From Actinomycetota bacterium (GTDB lineage Bacteria > Actinomycetota > Actinomycetes > Propionibacteriales > Nocardioidaceae), in assembly GCA_009701885.1 (NCBI GenBank), contig WLJH01000026.1, positions 1 through 54,875 of the forward strand: a DNA stretch of 54,875 nt. The letters are read 5' to 3'. Of the stretch, positions 43,174 through 50,836 are shown in pieces; within the stretch, counting starts at the first letter, position 1, and every line of letters begins with the position of its first letter. A program made the translations under genes and the position numbers. The notes beneath the pieces are model-generated. The model was not told where the DNA came from, did no database searches, and worked only from the letters and a program-made list of their open reading frames with translations.

Positions 43174-44571
43174 TCAGCCCTCGTCCCACCCGCTGGGGGC
43201 GGTGAGGAGCTCGACCTCCTCGGAGGTCTCCGCGATGGTCCAGCCGGCGTCCTCGAGGGCCGCGGTCAGCGGATGGTCGGTGCGCAGGAAGGCGACCTCC
43301 GCGCCGGTCCCACGCACGAGGTCCTGCCAGTCGCGCTCCAGGTCCAGGATGTCGACGTTGCGCTCGAGCTCCGCGGTGGTGAAGGTATCGCCGTAGCCGT
43401 GCATCACCAGGTGCAGCTGCGGGTAGGCCCACATCACCAGGCCCCCGTCGCCCCAGTCGTTGAGGACGACCGTGCCCGCCGGCAGCGCCCCGAGCTCGCG
43501 GTCGACCCAGGAGGGCTGCGTCGGCGGCTCGTCCGCGGTGTGCGGCACCACCAGGGCCAGGACGACGAGCGTGCCGGCCGCCGCGCCGAGGGCGAGCGGG
43601 AGCTCGCGACGGGAGGTGGGCCGCCGCGGCTGGGGCACGAGCGACTGGAGTGCCGCTGCGGCGAGGGGCGCGAGGGTCACAGCCGCCAGCGGCATGGTGC
43701 GGTTGGAGTAGAGGGCCAGGCCCAGGCCCAGGCCGAGAAACAGCACCCTCGGCCAGTCCGCGCCGCGGCGCAGCCACACCAGCAAGGCGGGGACGGCCAG
43801 CAGCATGAGACCCGCCCCGTTGGCGCTGGTGAAGTCCGGGGCAGCCCACTCGGCGAAGAACCGGCCGCGACCGGCCACGGTCAGGACCGCCGGGTACAGC
43901 GCCGGCCCGACCGGGGTCACGGCCGCCGCGAGCGCGCACGAGGCCAGGACGGCCAGCTGGCGGCGTACCTCCGAGGCGGGGGGACGGCGGTGCAGCACGG
44001 CTGCCACGATGCCGACGGCGCCCACCACGAGGGCGAAGGGCCACATGCCGTGCCACATCGCCCAGAACCAGGTGAGGGGCACCAGCAGCCATGGCCGCGC
44101 ACCCGTCGTGGCGGCCTCGCGCCAGGCGTGGACGGTGAGCGCCATGAAGGCGTAGCTGAGGACCTGCGGGCGCGCGGAGAGCGCTGGTGCGCACGCGGTG
44201 ACGGTCACGGCGACCACCACCGCGACCACGAGAAGGTCGGCGCGGCGGCGACAGGTCCAGGTGACGGCCAGCACGAGCAGCACGAGCTGGAGCCCGGAGA
44301 ACCAGGCGACACCGGGGAGCCCGGCGAGGTCCTCGGTCCAGGCCATGACGACCTGGGGAAGCCACTGGGTGGGCACCCAGTCGCGGGTCGCCAGCGGGGT
44401 GACGCTGCCCGGGTTGGTCAAGGACCAGCCGGAGAGGAACTCGCTGCCGAAGCGCAGGTGGAAGTAGGTGTCGGTGTTGGTCAGCGGGCGCGCCGCCCGG
44501 CGCGCGACGGCCACGAGGACGCCGAGCAGCAGGAGGGCGGGCAGCCAGGTGCGCGCGAGCCGCGAGACCAC
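43174..44571 (-). CDS. Polytopic membrane protein, glycosyltransferase-C-like
   Basis: The 465-residue protein has about ten transmembrane helices and a soluble C-terminal domain (about residues 360-465, AGTVVLNDWGDGGLVMWAYP). The first loop contains TNTDTYFHLRFGSEF, where D-T-Y-F-H is reminiscent of the DxD-type acidic motif after helix 1 in GT-C enzymes, followed by DWVPTQWLPQVVMAW. It could transfer a lipid-linked sugar, but this is a resemblance only. It lies 10 bases after the RAM-domain gene on the same strand. It has no lysine that I can find. Confidence 0.65.
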   Translation of the reverse strand: MVSRLARTWLPALLLLGVLVAVARRAARPLTNTDTYFHLRFGSEFLSGWSLTNPGSVTPLATRDWVPTQWLPQVVMAWTEDLAGLPGVAWFSGLQLVLLVLAVTWTCRRRADLLVVAVVVAVTVTACAPALSARPQVLSYAFMALTVHAWREAATTGARPWLLVPLTWFWAMWHGMWPFALVVGAVGIVAAVLHRRPPASEVRRQLAVLASCALAAAVTPVGPALYPAVLTVAGRGRFFAEWAAPDFTSANGAGLMLLAVPALLVWLRRGADWPRVLFLGLGLGLALYSNRTMPLAAVTLAPLAAAALQSLVPQPRRPTSRRELPLALGAAAGTLVVLALVVPHTADEPPTQPSWVDRELGALPAGTVVLNDWGDGGLVMWAYPQLHLVMHGYGDTFTTAELERNVDILDLERDWQDLVRGTGAEVAFLRTDHPLTAALEDAGWTIAETSEEVELLTAPSGWDEG

Positions 44572-44581
44572 GCCGGACGGC

Positions 44582-44860
44582 TCAGTCCAGGCCGAGGGAG
44601 AAGGCCGACTCCAGGTCGTGGCGGGAGTAGGCCCGGAAGGCGATGTGGGTCTCGGTGTCGGTCACGCCCGGCACCTTGTTGAGCCGGTCGGCCACGACCG
44701 CGGCCACGTCGTCGTGGTGCCGCACCCGGACCAGGGCGATGAGGTCGATCTGGCCGGTCACGGAGTAGACCTCCGAGACGCCGTCGATGGCGGCGATCGC
44801 CTCGGCGACCTCGGGGATCCGGGCGACGTCGGCCTTGACGAAGACGATGGCGGTGATCAC
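44582..44860 (-). CDS. Stand-alone Lrp/AsnC-type RAM domain protein
   Basis: The 92-residue protein is just the ligand-binding (RAM) half of an Lrp/AsnC regulator: ITAIVFVKADVARIPEVAEA, GVSEVYSVTGQIDLIALVRV and VPGVTDTETHIAFRAYS. It lacks the DNA-binding HTH, so it probably binds an amino acid and either forms mixed oligomers with full Lrp proteins or controls an enzyme. The GTG start has TACGGT 6 bases upstream. It is followed at once by the membrane protein gene. Confidence 0.88.
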   Translation of the reverse strand: MITAIVFVKADVARIPEVAEAIAAIDGVSEVYSVTGQIDLIALVRVRHHDDVAAVVADRLNKVPGVTDTETHIAFRAYSRHDLESAFSLGLD

Positions 44861-44872
44861 CGGCTCACCGTA
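44858..44872 (-). promoter_or_regulatory. Leaderless-type -10 element of the RAM-domain gene
   Basis: On the minus strand TACGGT (44872-44867) lies exactly 6 bases before the GTG at 44860. Confidence 0.55.
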
Positions 44873-44897
44873 CCGGCGCCGGGCGGTGCGGTCGGCG

Positions 44898-46676
44898 TCA
44901 TCGCACCGGACGGTGGGCGGGTCGCAGACCGCGCCGCTCCGTGGGGTCGGCCAGGGCGCGCCGGGAGTCGCGGACCCGGTCGTGCACGCCCAGCTCGCGC
45001 ACGGCTCCGGCGACCGGGCACACCCACTCGCCGGTGACGTCGACCAGCCGGATGCCGGGCTGCTCGAGCCAGGCGAGGATCTTCTCTGTCTCCTCGACCG
45101 TGGCCGCCGGCACCGGGCCGGGGGCGGTGCGGACGGTCTCGGCCCCGGCCCGCAGCTGCTCGACGTAGGCGACGGCGTCGGCGCCGGAGGGGATGATGCC
45201 GGCGGCGGCCAGCCGGCCGAAGCGGACGACGTGGACCGACCAGCGCCCGTCGTCCTCGCGGCGGGCGGCGACCACCTCGTGGCAGCCGCTGAGCGCGCCG
45301 ACGCGTTGCGTGCGGGCGGCGGCGCGCACGAACGCCGCCAGCCGGTCGCGGTGCACGCCGGCCTCCTCGAACCGCTCGTCCTGCGCGAGCCCGGCCATCC
45401 GGTGGTTGATCTGCTCGACCACCAGGTCGGGCCGGCGCAGCAGGGTGTCGCGGAGCTGGCGGACCACCGCGGCGTACGTCGCCTCGTCGGCCGTGCCATC
45501 GCAGGGGGAGAGGCAACGGCCCATCTCGGCGAGGACGCAGGGGGTGCGGGTGGTGCGCGGCCCGATGCGGTCGGCGCACTGGCGCACCGGGAAGGTCTCG
45601 TGGAGCGCCTCGAGGCAGGCCTGGGCGGCCTTGCGGGAGCTGAAGGGGCCGAGATAGTCGGCGCCGTCGTCGAGCACGCGCGGCACCAGGGAGAGGCGTG
45701 GCCAGGGCTCGCGCGTCAGCTTGACGAAGTGCGTCTTCTCCGGGTGCCGGGAGCGTCGGTTGTAGCGCGGCTTGTGCTCGGCGATCAGCCGCAGCTCCCG
45801 CACGGCCGCCTCCAGGGGCGTGGCGCACTCGATCGCGGTCACCGAGGACGCCAGGCCGACCATCTCGCCCATGCGCGAGCGGGTCTCGGAGGCGGTGAAG
45901 TAGGACCGGACGCGGGTGCGGAGGTCCTTGCTGGTGCCGACGTAGAGCACCCGCTCGGTCTGGTCGCGGAAGAGGTAGACGCCGGGGGAGTGCGGCAGGC
46001 CCTCGGCGAGGTGGCGCTTCTTGCGCTGGGCCGTGGTGACCCGCGAGGTGAAGGTCTGCAGCTCCTCCAGCGTGTGCACCCCCAGGCCGCCGAGCCGCTC
46101 CATCAGCCCGTGGAGCACGTCGACGGTGGCGCGCGCGTCGGACAGCGCACGGTGGTTGGGCGTCGTGGTCGCACCGAACAGGCGGGCGAGGGAGGAGAGC
46201 TTGCAGTTGGGGGCGTCGTCGCGAGTGATCACCCGGCGCGCCAGGCGAGCCGTGTCGACCACCTCGAAGCGCGGCCAGGGACGCTGCTGCTGCGCGGCGA
46301 AGTGCTGCAGGAAACCCAGGTCGAACGGGGCGTTGTGGGCGACCAGCACCGTGCCGGTCGCGAACTCCAGGAAGGCCGGGAGCGCGCTGTCGATCGTGGG
46401 GGCGCCCGCCACCATCGCGTTGGTGATGCCGGTCAGCACCGCGATGAACGGCGGGATCTCGGTGCCCGGGTCGACCAGCGTCTGGAACTCGCCGAGCACC
46501 TCGCCGCCACGCACCTTGACCGCGCCGATCTCGGTGATCATCGAGCCCGAGGTCGGCGAGCCACCGGTGGTCTCCAGGTCGACCACGCAGAACGTGAGGT
46601 CGCGCAGCGGGCGGCCGAGCTCGTCGAAGCTCCGCTGGCTCTCCCAGAGGGTCCCGGCCCCGGCACGACTGCTCAC
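44898..46676 (-). CDS. DEDD exonuclease fused to a GIY-YIG (UvrC/Cho-like) nuclease
   Basis: The 592-residue protein joins two nuclease domains. Residues about 20-190 are a DnaQ-type 3'-5' exonuclease: FCVVDLETTGG (Exo I), TVLVAHNAPFDLGFLQ (Exo II) and NHRALSDARATVDVL (Exo III, DEDDh type). Residues about 215-300 are GIY-YIG: PHSPGVYLFRDQTERVLYVGTSKDLRTRVRSYF. A UvrC-like middle region follows, with CVLAEMGRCLSPCDG. It lacks the UvrC C-terminal endonuclease and HhH domains. The mycobacterial counterpart is Rv2191. A DNA-repair role is inferred. The GTG start has TAGCGT 7 bases upstream. Confidence 0.9.
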   Translation of the reverse strand: MSSRAGAGTLWESQRSFDELGRPLRDLTFCVVDLETTGGSPTSGSMITEIGAVKVRGGEVLGEFQTLVDPGTEIPPFIAVLTGITNAMVAGAPTIDSALPAFLEFATGTVLVAHNAPFDLGFLQHFAAQQQRPWPRFEVVDTARLARRVITRDDAPNCKLSSLARLFGATTTPNHRALSDARATVDVLHGLMERLGGLGVHTLEELQTFTSRVTTAQRKKRHLAEGLPHSPGVYLFRDQTERVLYVGTSKDLRTRVRSYFTASETRSRMGEMVGLASSVTAIECATPLEAAVRELRLIAEHKPRYNRRSRHPEKTHFVKLTREPWPRLSLVPRVLDDGADYLGPFSSRKAAQACLEALHETFPVRQCADRIGPRTTRTPCVLAEMGRCLSPCDGTADEATYAAVVRQLRDTLLRRPDLVVEQINHRMAGLAQDERFEEAGVHRDRLAAFVRAAARTQRVGALSGCHEVVAARREDDGRWSVHVVRFGRLAAAGIIPSGADAVAYVEQLRAGAETVRTAPGPVPAATVEETEKILAWLEQPGIRLVDVTGEWVCPVAGAVRELGVHDRVRDSRRALADPTERRGLRPAHRPVR

Positions 46677-46689
46677 GTCGACGACGCTA
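46674..46689 (-). promoter_or_regulatory. Leaderless-type -10 element of the exonuclease-GIY-YIG gene
   Basis: On the minus strand TAGCGT (46689-46684) is 7 bases before the GTG at 46676, in a region divergent from the NYN gene, whose own possible -10 is TAGGCT (46754-46759). Confidence 0.5.
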
Positions 46690-46837
46690 GGTCCGGGCAC
46701 CGACAACGGTGCGGCGGCGCGCGGTCGGGGCCGGGAGCACGTGCCCGCGGCACTAGGCTGGGACCTGCCGACGCCGGGTGCGTGCCGGCCGGGCGCCGCG
46801 GCGCACGCAGAAGGCTGGGGTGCGGGAGGAGGCTGCG

Positions 46838-48130
46838 GTGGAGGAGGGCACGATCCGGCTCGAGGAGCTGCCGGTCGCGGTCCGGACCCGGGTCCTGACC
46901 CTGGTCGCGGACGTCCTCCCCGACGTCGCCCAGCTGCCGGCGCCGCTGCGGAAGGTCGCCGGCTTCGCCCCCGCCCGCCGGGCTCGGCTGGGGGCCGCCG
47001 CGATCACCGCGGGGCTCGACGACGCCGGGCTGCGGGACCGGATCGCCCACCAGGTGTCGGTACGCCGCCAGGACGAGCTCCGCGCCCTGCGCGACGGCAC
47101 GATGCACGACGCGCTCGAGGCCGCTGCCCTGGACTGGCTGGTCCGGCCGCAGGGGTGGACCCGCCGGCTCGACGACTCGGTCAGCGTCGTGGCCGAGCAG
47201 GCCGCCCACCAGGCCCAGGTCGTCGCGGCCGCCCGCGACGAGCGGTGGCAGCAGCGCGCCGAGCAGGCCGAGGCGGAGCTGCGAGAGGTGCGGGCGTCGT
47301 ACAAGCAGCAGGTGGAGGGGTACAAGTCCGAGGTCGCGCAGCTGCGCCGCAAGCTCGGGGAGGCGCGGGCCAAGGGTCGCGACGTAGACCAGGAGGCCGT
47401 GCGCGCCGCTCGGGAGGCGGAGGAGGCGCGGGCCGCCGCCGAGGTCGCCCTGGCCGCGCGCGAGAAGGAGGTGCGCAGGCTGCGCGCCGAGGTCGAGCGG
47501 CTGGAGGCCGAGGCACAGGAGGGGCGTCGCGGGACGCGCAGCGAACGCGAGCACGCGACCGCCCGGACCCGGGTCCTGCTCGACACGATCCTGGAGGCCA
47601 CCGCCGGGCTGCGCCGCGAGCTGGCCCTGCCCCCGACCACCTCGACGCCCGGGGAGCGGGTCGAGGAGAGCCTGGCCGCCACACCTGCGGCCGTCGGTGC
47701 CCGCGCGGTGCCCGAGGTGGGTCCGGCGCTGCTGGAGCAGTACCTCGCGCTGCCCCGCGCCCGGCTCGTGGTCGACGGCTACAACGTCTCGATGAGCACC
47801 TGGTCGTCCTCCTCGTTGGAGGCGCAGCGGACGCGGTTGCTCGGCGCGATGGCGCCCCTCGTCGCCCGCACGGGTGCCGAGACCACCGTCGTCTTCGACG
47901 GCGCCGACGCCGAGACCCGGCCGCCCACCGCCGCGCCCCGCGGGGTCAAGGTGCTCTTCAGCCCGCAGGGAGTCATCGCCGACCAGGTCATCGGCGAGCT
48001 GGTCGAGGCCGAGCCGCGGGGGCGCGTCGTCCTCGTCGTCAGCGACGACCGCGAGGTCCAGGCGCGGGCCCAGCGGGCCGGGGCCCGGGCTGTGCCGTCA
48101 GCCGCGTTGGTGGGCCTGCTCCGGGGCTGA
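46838..48130 (+). CDS. NYN-domain (YacP-like) ribonuclease family protein with coiled coil
   Basis: The 430-residue protein has an N-terminal helical region, a long charged coiled coil (about residues 130-250, with many Glu/Arg/Ala heptads such as VRRLRAEVERLEAEAQE) and a C-terminal NYN domain: RLVVDGYNVSMS, TTVVFDGADAETRPP, KVLFSPQGVIADQVIGELV and VVLVVSDDREVQARAQRAG, with conserved Asp for metal. NYN proteins cleave structured or ribosome-linked RNA; the target here is unknown. The GTG at 46838 is chosen because GGGAGGAGG precedes it by 5 bases; a longer frame starts at 46778. Confidence 0.85.
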   Translation: MEEGTIRLEELPVAVRTRVLTLVADVLPDVAQLPAPLRKVAGFAPARRARLGAAAITAGLDDAGLRDRIAHQVSVRRQDELRALRDGTMHDALEAAALDWLVRPQGWTRRLDDSVSVVAEQAAHQAQVVAAARDERWQQRAEQAEAELREVRASYKQQVEGYKSEVAQLRRKLGEARAKGRDVDQEAVRAAREAEEARAAAEVALAAREKEVRRLRAEVERLEAEAQEGRRGTRSEREHATARTRVLLDTILEATAGLRRELALPPTTSTPGERVEESLAATPAAVGARAVPEVGPALLEQYLALPRARLVVDGYNVSMSTWSSSSLEAQRTRLLGAMAPLVARTGAETTVVFDGADAETRPPTAAPRGVKVLFSPQGVIADQVIGELVEAEPRGRVVLVVSDDREVQARAQRAGARAVPSAALVGLLRG

Positions 48131-48167
48131 GGCGTCACTGTCGGTGGCTCCTGTCACCGTCAGGGAC

Positions 48168-48398
48168 ATGACGACGAGGATCGACTGCGACACCTGCGTG
48201 GTGCGCGGACTGGCGTGCCACGACTGCGTGGTCACCGTGCTGCTCGGGCCGCCGCCCGAGCTCTCCTTCGACGAGGAGGACCGGGAGCTGCTCGGCGCGC
48301 TGGCCGCCGGGGGACTGGTGCCGCCCCTGCGACTGGTGACCGCGGCGGAGGGCCCGAGCGAGGCCGGCGAGCCGCACCCGGGCGCGGCCACCGCCTGA
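48168..48398 (+). CDS. Small Cys-rich protein, possible metal binder
   Basis: The 76-residue protein starts MTTRIDCDTCVVRGLACHDC, with two CxxC pairs 7 residues apart that could hold zinc or an Fe-S cluster, followed by an acidic helix (ELSFDEEDRELLGALAAGG). Small proteins of this type accompany the NYN and NlpC/P60 genes in actinobacteria, but no function is known to me. A CAGGGA ribosome-like site lies close to the ATG. Confidence 0.75.
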   Translation: MTTRIDCDTCVVRGLACHDCVVTVLLGPPPELSFDEEDRELLGALAAGGLVPPLRLVTAAEGPSEAGEPHPGAATA

Positions 48399-48618
48399 CG
48401 GGTCCGCGGACCCGAGACGTGTGACGGGTGGTGTCTGTGTGACGCATGTGGCCGGTGTGCGCGTGGCGGGACGTAGATCGCGGTGAAATCATCGCTGGAC
48501 GTGCGGTGGAACTTGGCCGGCCGCGAGACGAACGACTACCGTCGCGCGGGGTGCTCGTGGGAGCGGACCGGGGACGGGTCCGCGCGGGTGCCGTGACTTT
48601 CGAGGAGTGCCTTCGCTC
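48399..48618 (+). promoter_or_regulatory. Leader and promoter region of the NlpC/P60 gene
   Basis: The region holds GTGTGACG twice (48419-48426 and 48437-48444, 18 bases apart) and a promoter candidate: TTGGCC (48513-48518), an 18-base spacer, and TACCGT (48537-48542). The transcript would have a 5' leader of about 60-70 bases. I looked for a c-di-AMP (ydaO-type) riboswitch, common before such genes, and did not recognise one. Confidence 0.45.
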
Positions 48619-49602
48619 GTGCAGCAGCGTCGAACGCGGATCACCACCCTGCTCTCGGGCGCCCTGCTGGCCGGTCTGGTGGGGCTTGTCCCCTCGACCC
48701 CGGCGCAGGCCGAGCCCGACATCGCCGACGTCGAGGCCCGGGTCGACCGGCTCTACCACGAGGCTGAGCAGGCCTCGGAGCGCTACAACGACGCCCGGCT
48801 GGAGCTCGAGGAGCTCGAGCGCGACCTCGCCGCGGTGAGCTCCGACCAGGAGCGCCAGGACCGCCGGCTGCGCTCGGTCCGCGAGCAGGTCCGCGACGCG
48901 GTGATCCGCACCTACGAGGGCCACACGCTCTCCGCCGTGGGTCAGGTCGCCCTGTCCGGCGACCCGTCGGACTTCCTCTCGCAGCTGTCCACGATGACGG
49001 CCTACGACGACCTCACAGACCAGCTCTTCGACACCTACGCCGGCGAGGTGAAGGCGCTCGGGATCCGCCTCCAGGCCACCTCGCAGCGCGCCGACGAGGT
49101 TGCGCAGCTCGAGGAGCGGCTCGCCGAGGAGAAGGCGACCATCGAGGAGAAGCTGGAGGCGGCCGAGGGTCTGCTGGCGCGTCTCGAGGCCGAGGAACGC
49201 GAGGAGATCGTCTCGCGCGACAGCGAGCGGCTCCCCACCGACGTGCCCGCGTCCGGCCGCGCCGGAGCAGCGATCCAGTACGCCATGGCCCAGGTCGGCA
49301 AGGCCTACGTGTACGGCGCCGCAGGCCCGAGCGCCTTCGACTGCTCCGGGCTGACGATGATGGCCTACCGGGCGGCCGGGATCAGCCTGCCGCACTCCTC
49401 GAGCGCCCAGTACTCCTCGGGGACGCAGATCGCCGAGAGCGCCCTGCAGCCCGGTGACCTGGTCTTCTACTACAGCCCGATCAGCCACGTCGGCATCTAC
49501 CTCGGCAACGGGATGATCGTCGACGCGGCCAACCCGAGCTCGGGTGTGCGGGTCGCCCCGCTGCACTCCATGCCCTACGTCGGGGCCGTCCGCCCTGGCT
49601 GA
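48619..49602 (+). CDS. NlpC/P60 cell-wall endopeptidase
   Basis: The protein (327 residues from 48619) has a signal peptide (TTLLSGALLAGLVGLVPSTP, cleavage near AQAEP), a long coiled coil (about residues 30-190) and a C-terminal NlpC/P60 domain with catalytic Cys in FDCSGLTMMAYRAAG (about residue 241) and His in SHVGIYLGNG (about 290). It should cut peptidoglycan stem peptides outside the cell, like mycobacterial RipA-type enzymes and Rv2190c. The GTG at 48619 has AGGAG about 11 bases upstream; the GTG at 48607 would lie on the ribosome site itself and is less likely. The stop lies inside the next frame. Confidence 0.92.
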   Translation: MQQRRTRITTLLSGALLAGLVGLVPSTPAQAEPDIADVEARVDRLYHEAEQASERYNDARLELEELERDLAAVSSDQERQDRRLRSVREQVRDAVIRTYEGHTLSAVGQVALSGDPSDFLSQLSTMTAYDDLTDQLFDTYAGEVKALGIRLQATSQRADEVAQLEERLAEEKATIEEKLEAAEGLLARLEAEEREEIVSRDSERLPTDVPASGRAGAAIQYAMAQVGKAYVYGAAGPSAFDCSGLTMMAYRAAGISLPHSSSAQYSSGTQIAESALQPGDLVFYYSPISHVGIYLGNGMIVDAANPSSGVRVAPLHSMPYVGAVRPG

Positions 49603-50836
49603 GCCCGACGCGCCGCCCCGCCGCTCGTGGCGACGGGCGCTGGCCACGTTGCTGGTGGCCACCGTCGCGGTGGTCACGGCTGTCGTGCTGCTGAGCGAGG
49701 ACCGGTACGTCGCACCCACCCCGGCACCGGCGGTCGTCGGTGTCGACGCGGGCGGTGCCGCAGCCGTCCTGGCCGAGCTCGCTCAGGCCCTCTCGCGAGG
49801 TGATGCGGAAGCCAGTGCCGCCCTCGCGCCGAGCGGGGACGCTGCCGCGCAGGACCTGCTGGCCGCGCTGGCCGACAACGCGTCCCGGCTACGGGTCGGC
49901 GAGGTCGGGCTGCGCTTCGTCGACCAGGTCGGTGTCCTGGGACCGGGCGGGACCTGGACAGCCCGGGCCGACCTGACCTGGGTGCTGCGTGGGCAGCCTG
50001 CGGGCCCCGCGCGCACGGAGGTCGAGGTGGGGCTGCGCCAGAGCGGGGACCGCGTCGAGGTCACCGGGTTCACGGGAGGGCGCGTCCCGCTGTGGCTGCG
50101 CGGACCGGCCCGGGTCGAGCGGGCCGGGGACACGCTCGTGGTCACCGCGGGGCAGGACCCGACGCCGTACACCGCCCTGGCGACGCGGGCGCTCCCGCAG
50201 GTGCGCCGCGTGCTGCCCGACCTGGTGGGCGGTCTGGTCGTCGAGGTCCCCGGCAGCAGCGCGGAGCTCGACGCGGTCCTGGGGGTGCCCGAGGGGACCT
50301 ACCGCGGCGTGGCGGCGGTGACGGCCTCGGTCGACGGCCGCACCGTCGGGTCCGCTCCGGTCCACGTGTTCGTCAACCCCGAGGAGCTCGGACGGTTGCG
50401 GCGGACCGGCGCCCAGGTGGTGATGACCCACGAGGCCGTCCACGCGCTGACGGGCGCACCCACGAGCCGGGCCCCGGTGTGGCTCGTCGAGGGCTTCGCC
50501 GACTACGTGGCGCTGCGTGACGTGGACCTGCCCCTCGCGACGACCGCCGCCCAGGTGCTGGAGCAGGTGCGTCGCGAGGGTGCGCCCAACCGGCTTCCGG
50601 GGGAGGCGGAGTTCGACGTGACGGCTCCGCACCTGGGTGCGGCGTACGAGGCCGCCTGGCTGGCCTGCCGCGCCCTGGTCGAGCTGGCGGGCGAGCAGGC
50701 GCTGCTCGACGTCTACGCCACCGCGAGCGAGGGCACCGACGTGGAGACGGCCCTGCGGCAGCAGGCAGGCGTGGACCTCGAGACCCTGACCGACCGGTGG
50801 CGCACGCTGCTGCTGGACGCCGCGGAGCAGGCGTGA
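49544..50836 (+). CDS. Membrane-anchored HExxH metallopeptidase-like protein
   Basis: The protein (up to 430 residues) has a basic start, RRSWRRALATLLVATVAVVT, forming a membrane anchor, then an NTF2-like region (about 65-170), and a C-terminal zinc-peptidase core with MTHEAVHALTG (HExxH) and the downstream Glu in WLVEGFADYVAL, as in gluzincins/peptidase MA proteins. It should act outside the membrane. The start is uncertain: the GTG at 49544 overlaps the P60 gene by 59 bases, and no ATG or GTG lies between it and the anchor; a TTG at 49649 would cut the basic residues. The next gene overlaps by 4 bases. No lysine is seen. Confidence 0.82.
   Translation: MCGSPRCTPCPTSGPSALAEPDAPPRRSWRRALATLLVATVAVVTAVVLLSEDRYVAPTPAPAVVGVDAGGAAAVLAELAQALSRGDAEASAALAPSGDAAAQDLLAALADNASRLRVGEVGLRFVDQVGVLGPGGTWTARADLTWVLRGQPAGPARTEVEVGLRQSGDRVEVTGFTGGRVPLWLRGPARVERAGDTLVVTAGQDPTPYTALATRALPQVRRVLPDLVGGLVVEVPGSSAELDAVLGVPEGTYRGVAAVTASVDGRTVGSAPVHVFVNPEELGRLRRTGAQVVMTHEAVHALTGAPTSRAPVWLVEGFADYVALRDVDLPLATTAAQVLEQVRREGAPNRLPGEAEFDVTAPHLGAAYEAAWLACRALVELAGEQALLDVYATASEGTDVETALRQQAGVDLETLTDRWRTLLLDAAEQA

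Noticed and set aside
48399..48606. c-di-AMP (ydaO-type) riboswitch before the NlpC/P60 gene
   Set aside because: Such riboswitches are common before actinobacterial P60 genes, but I could not recognise the conserved core in this leader.
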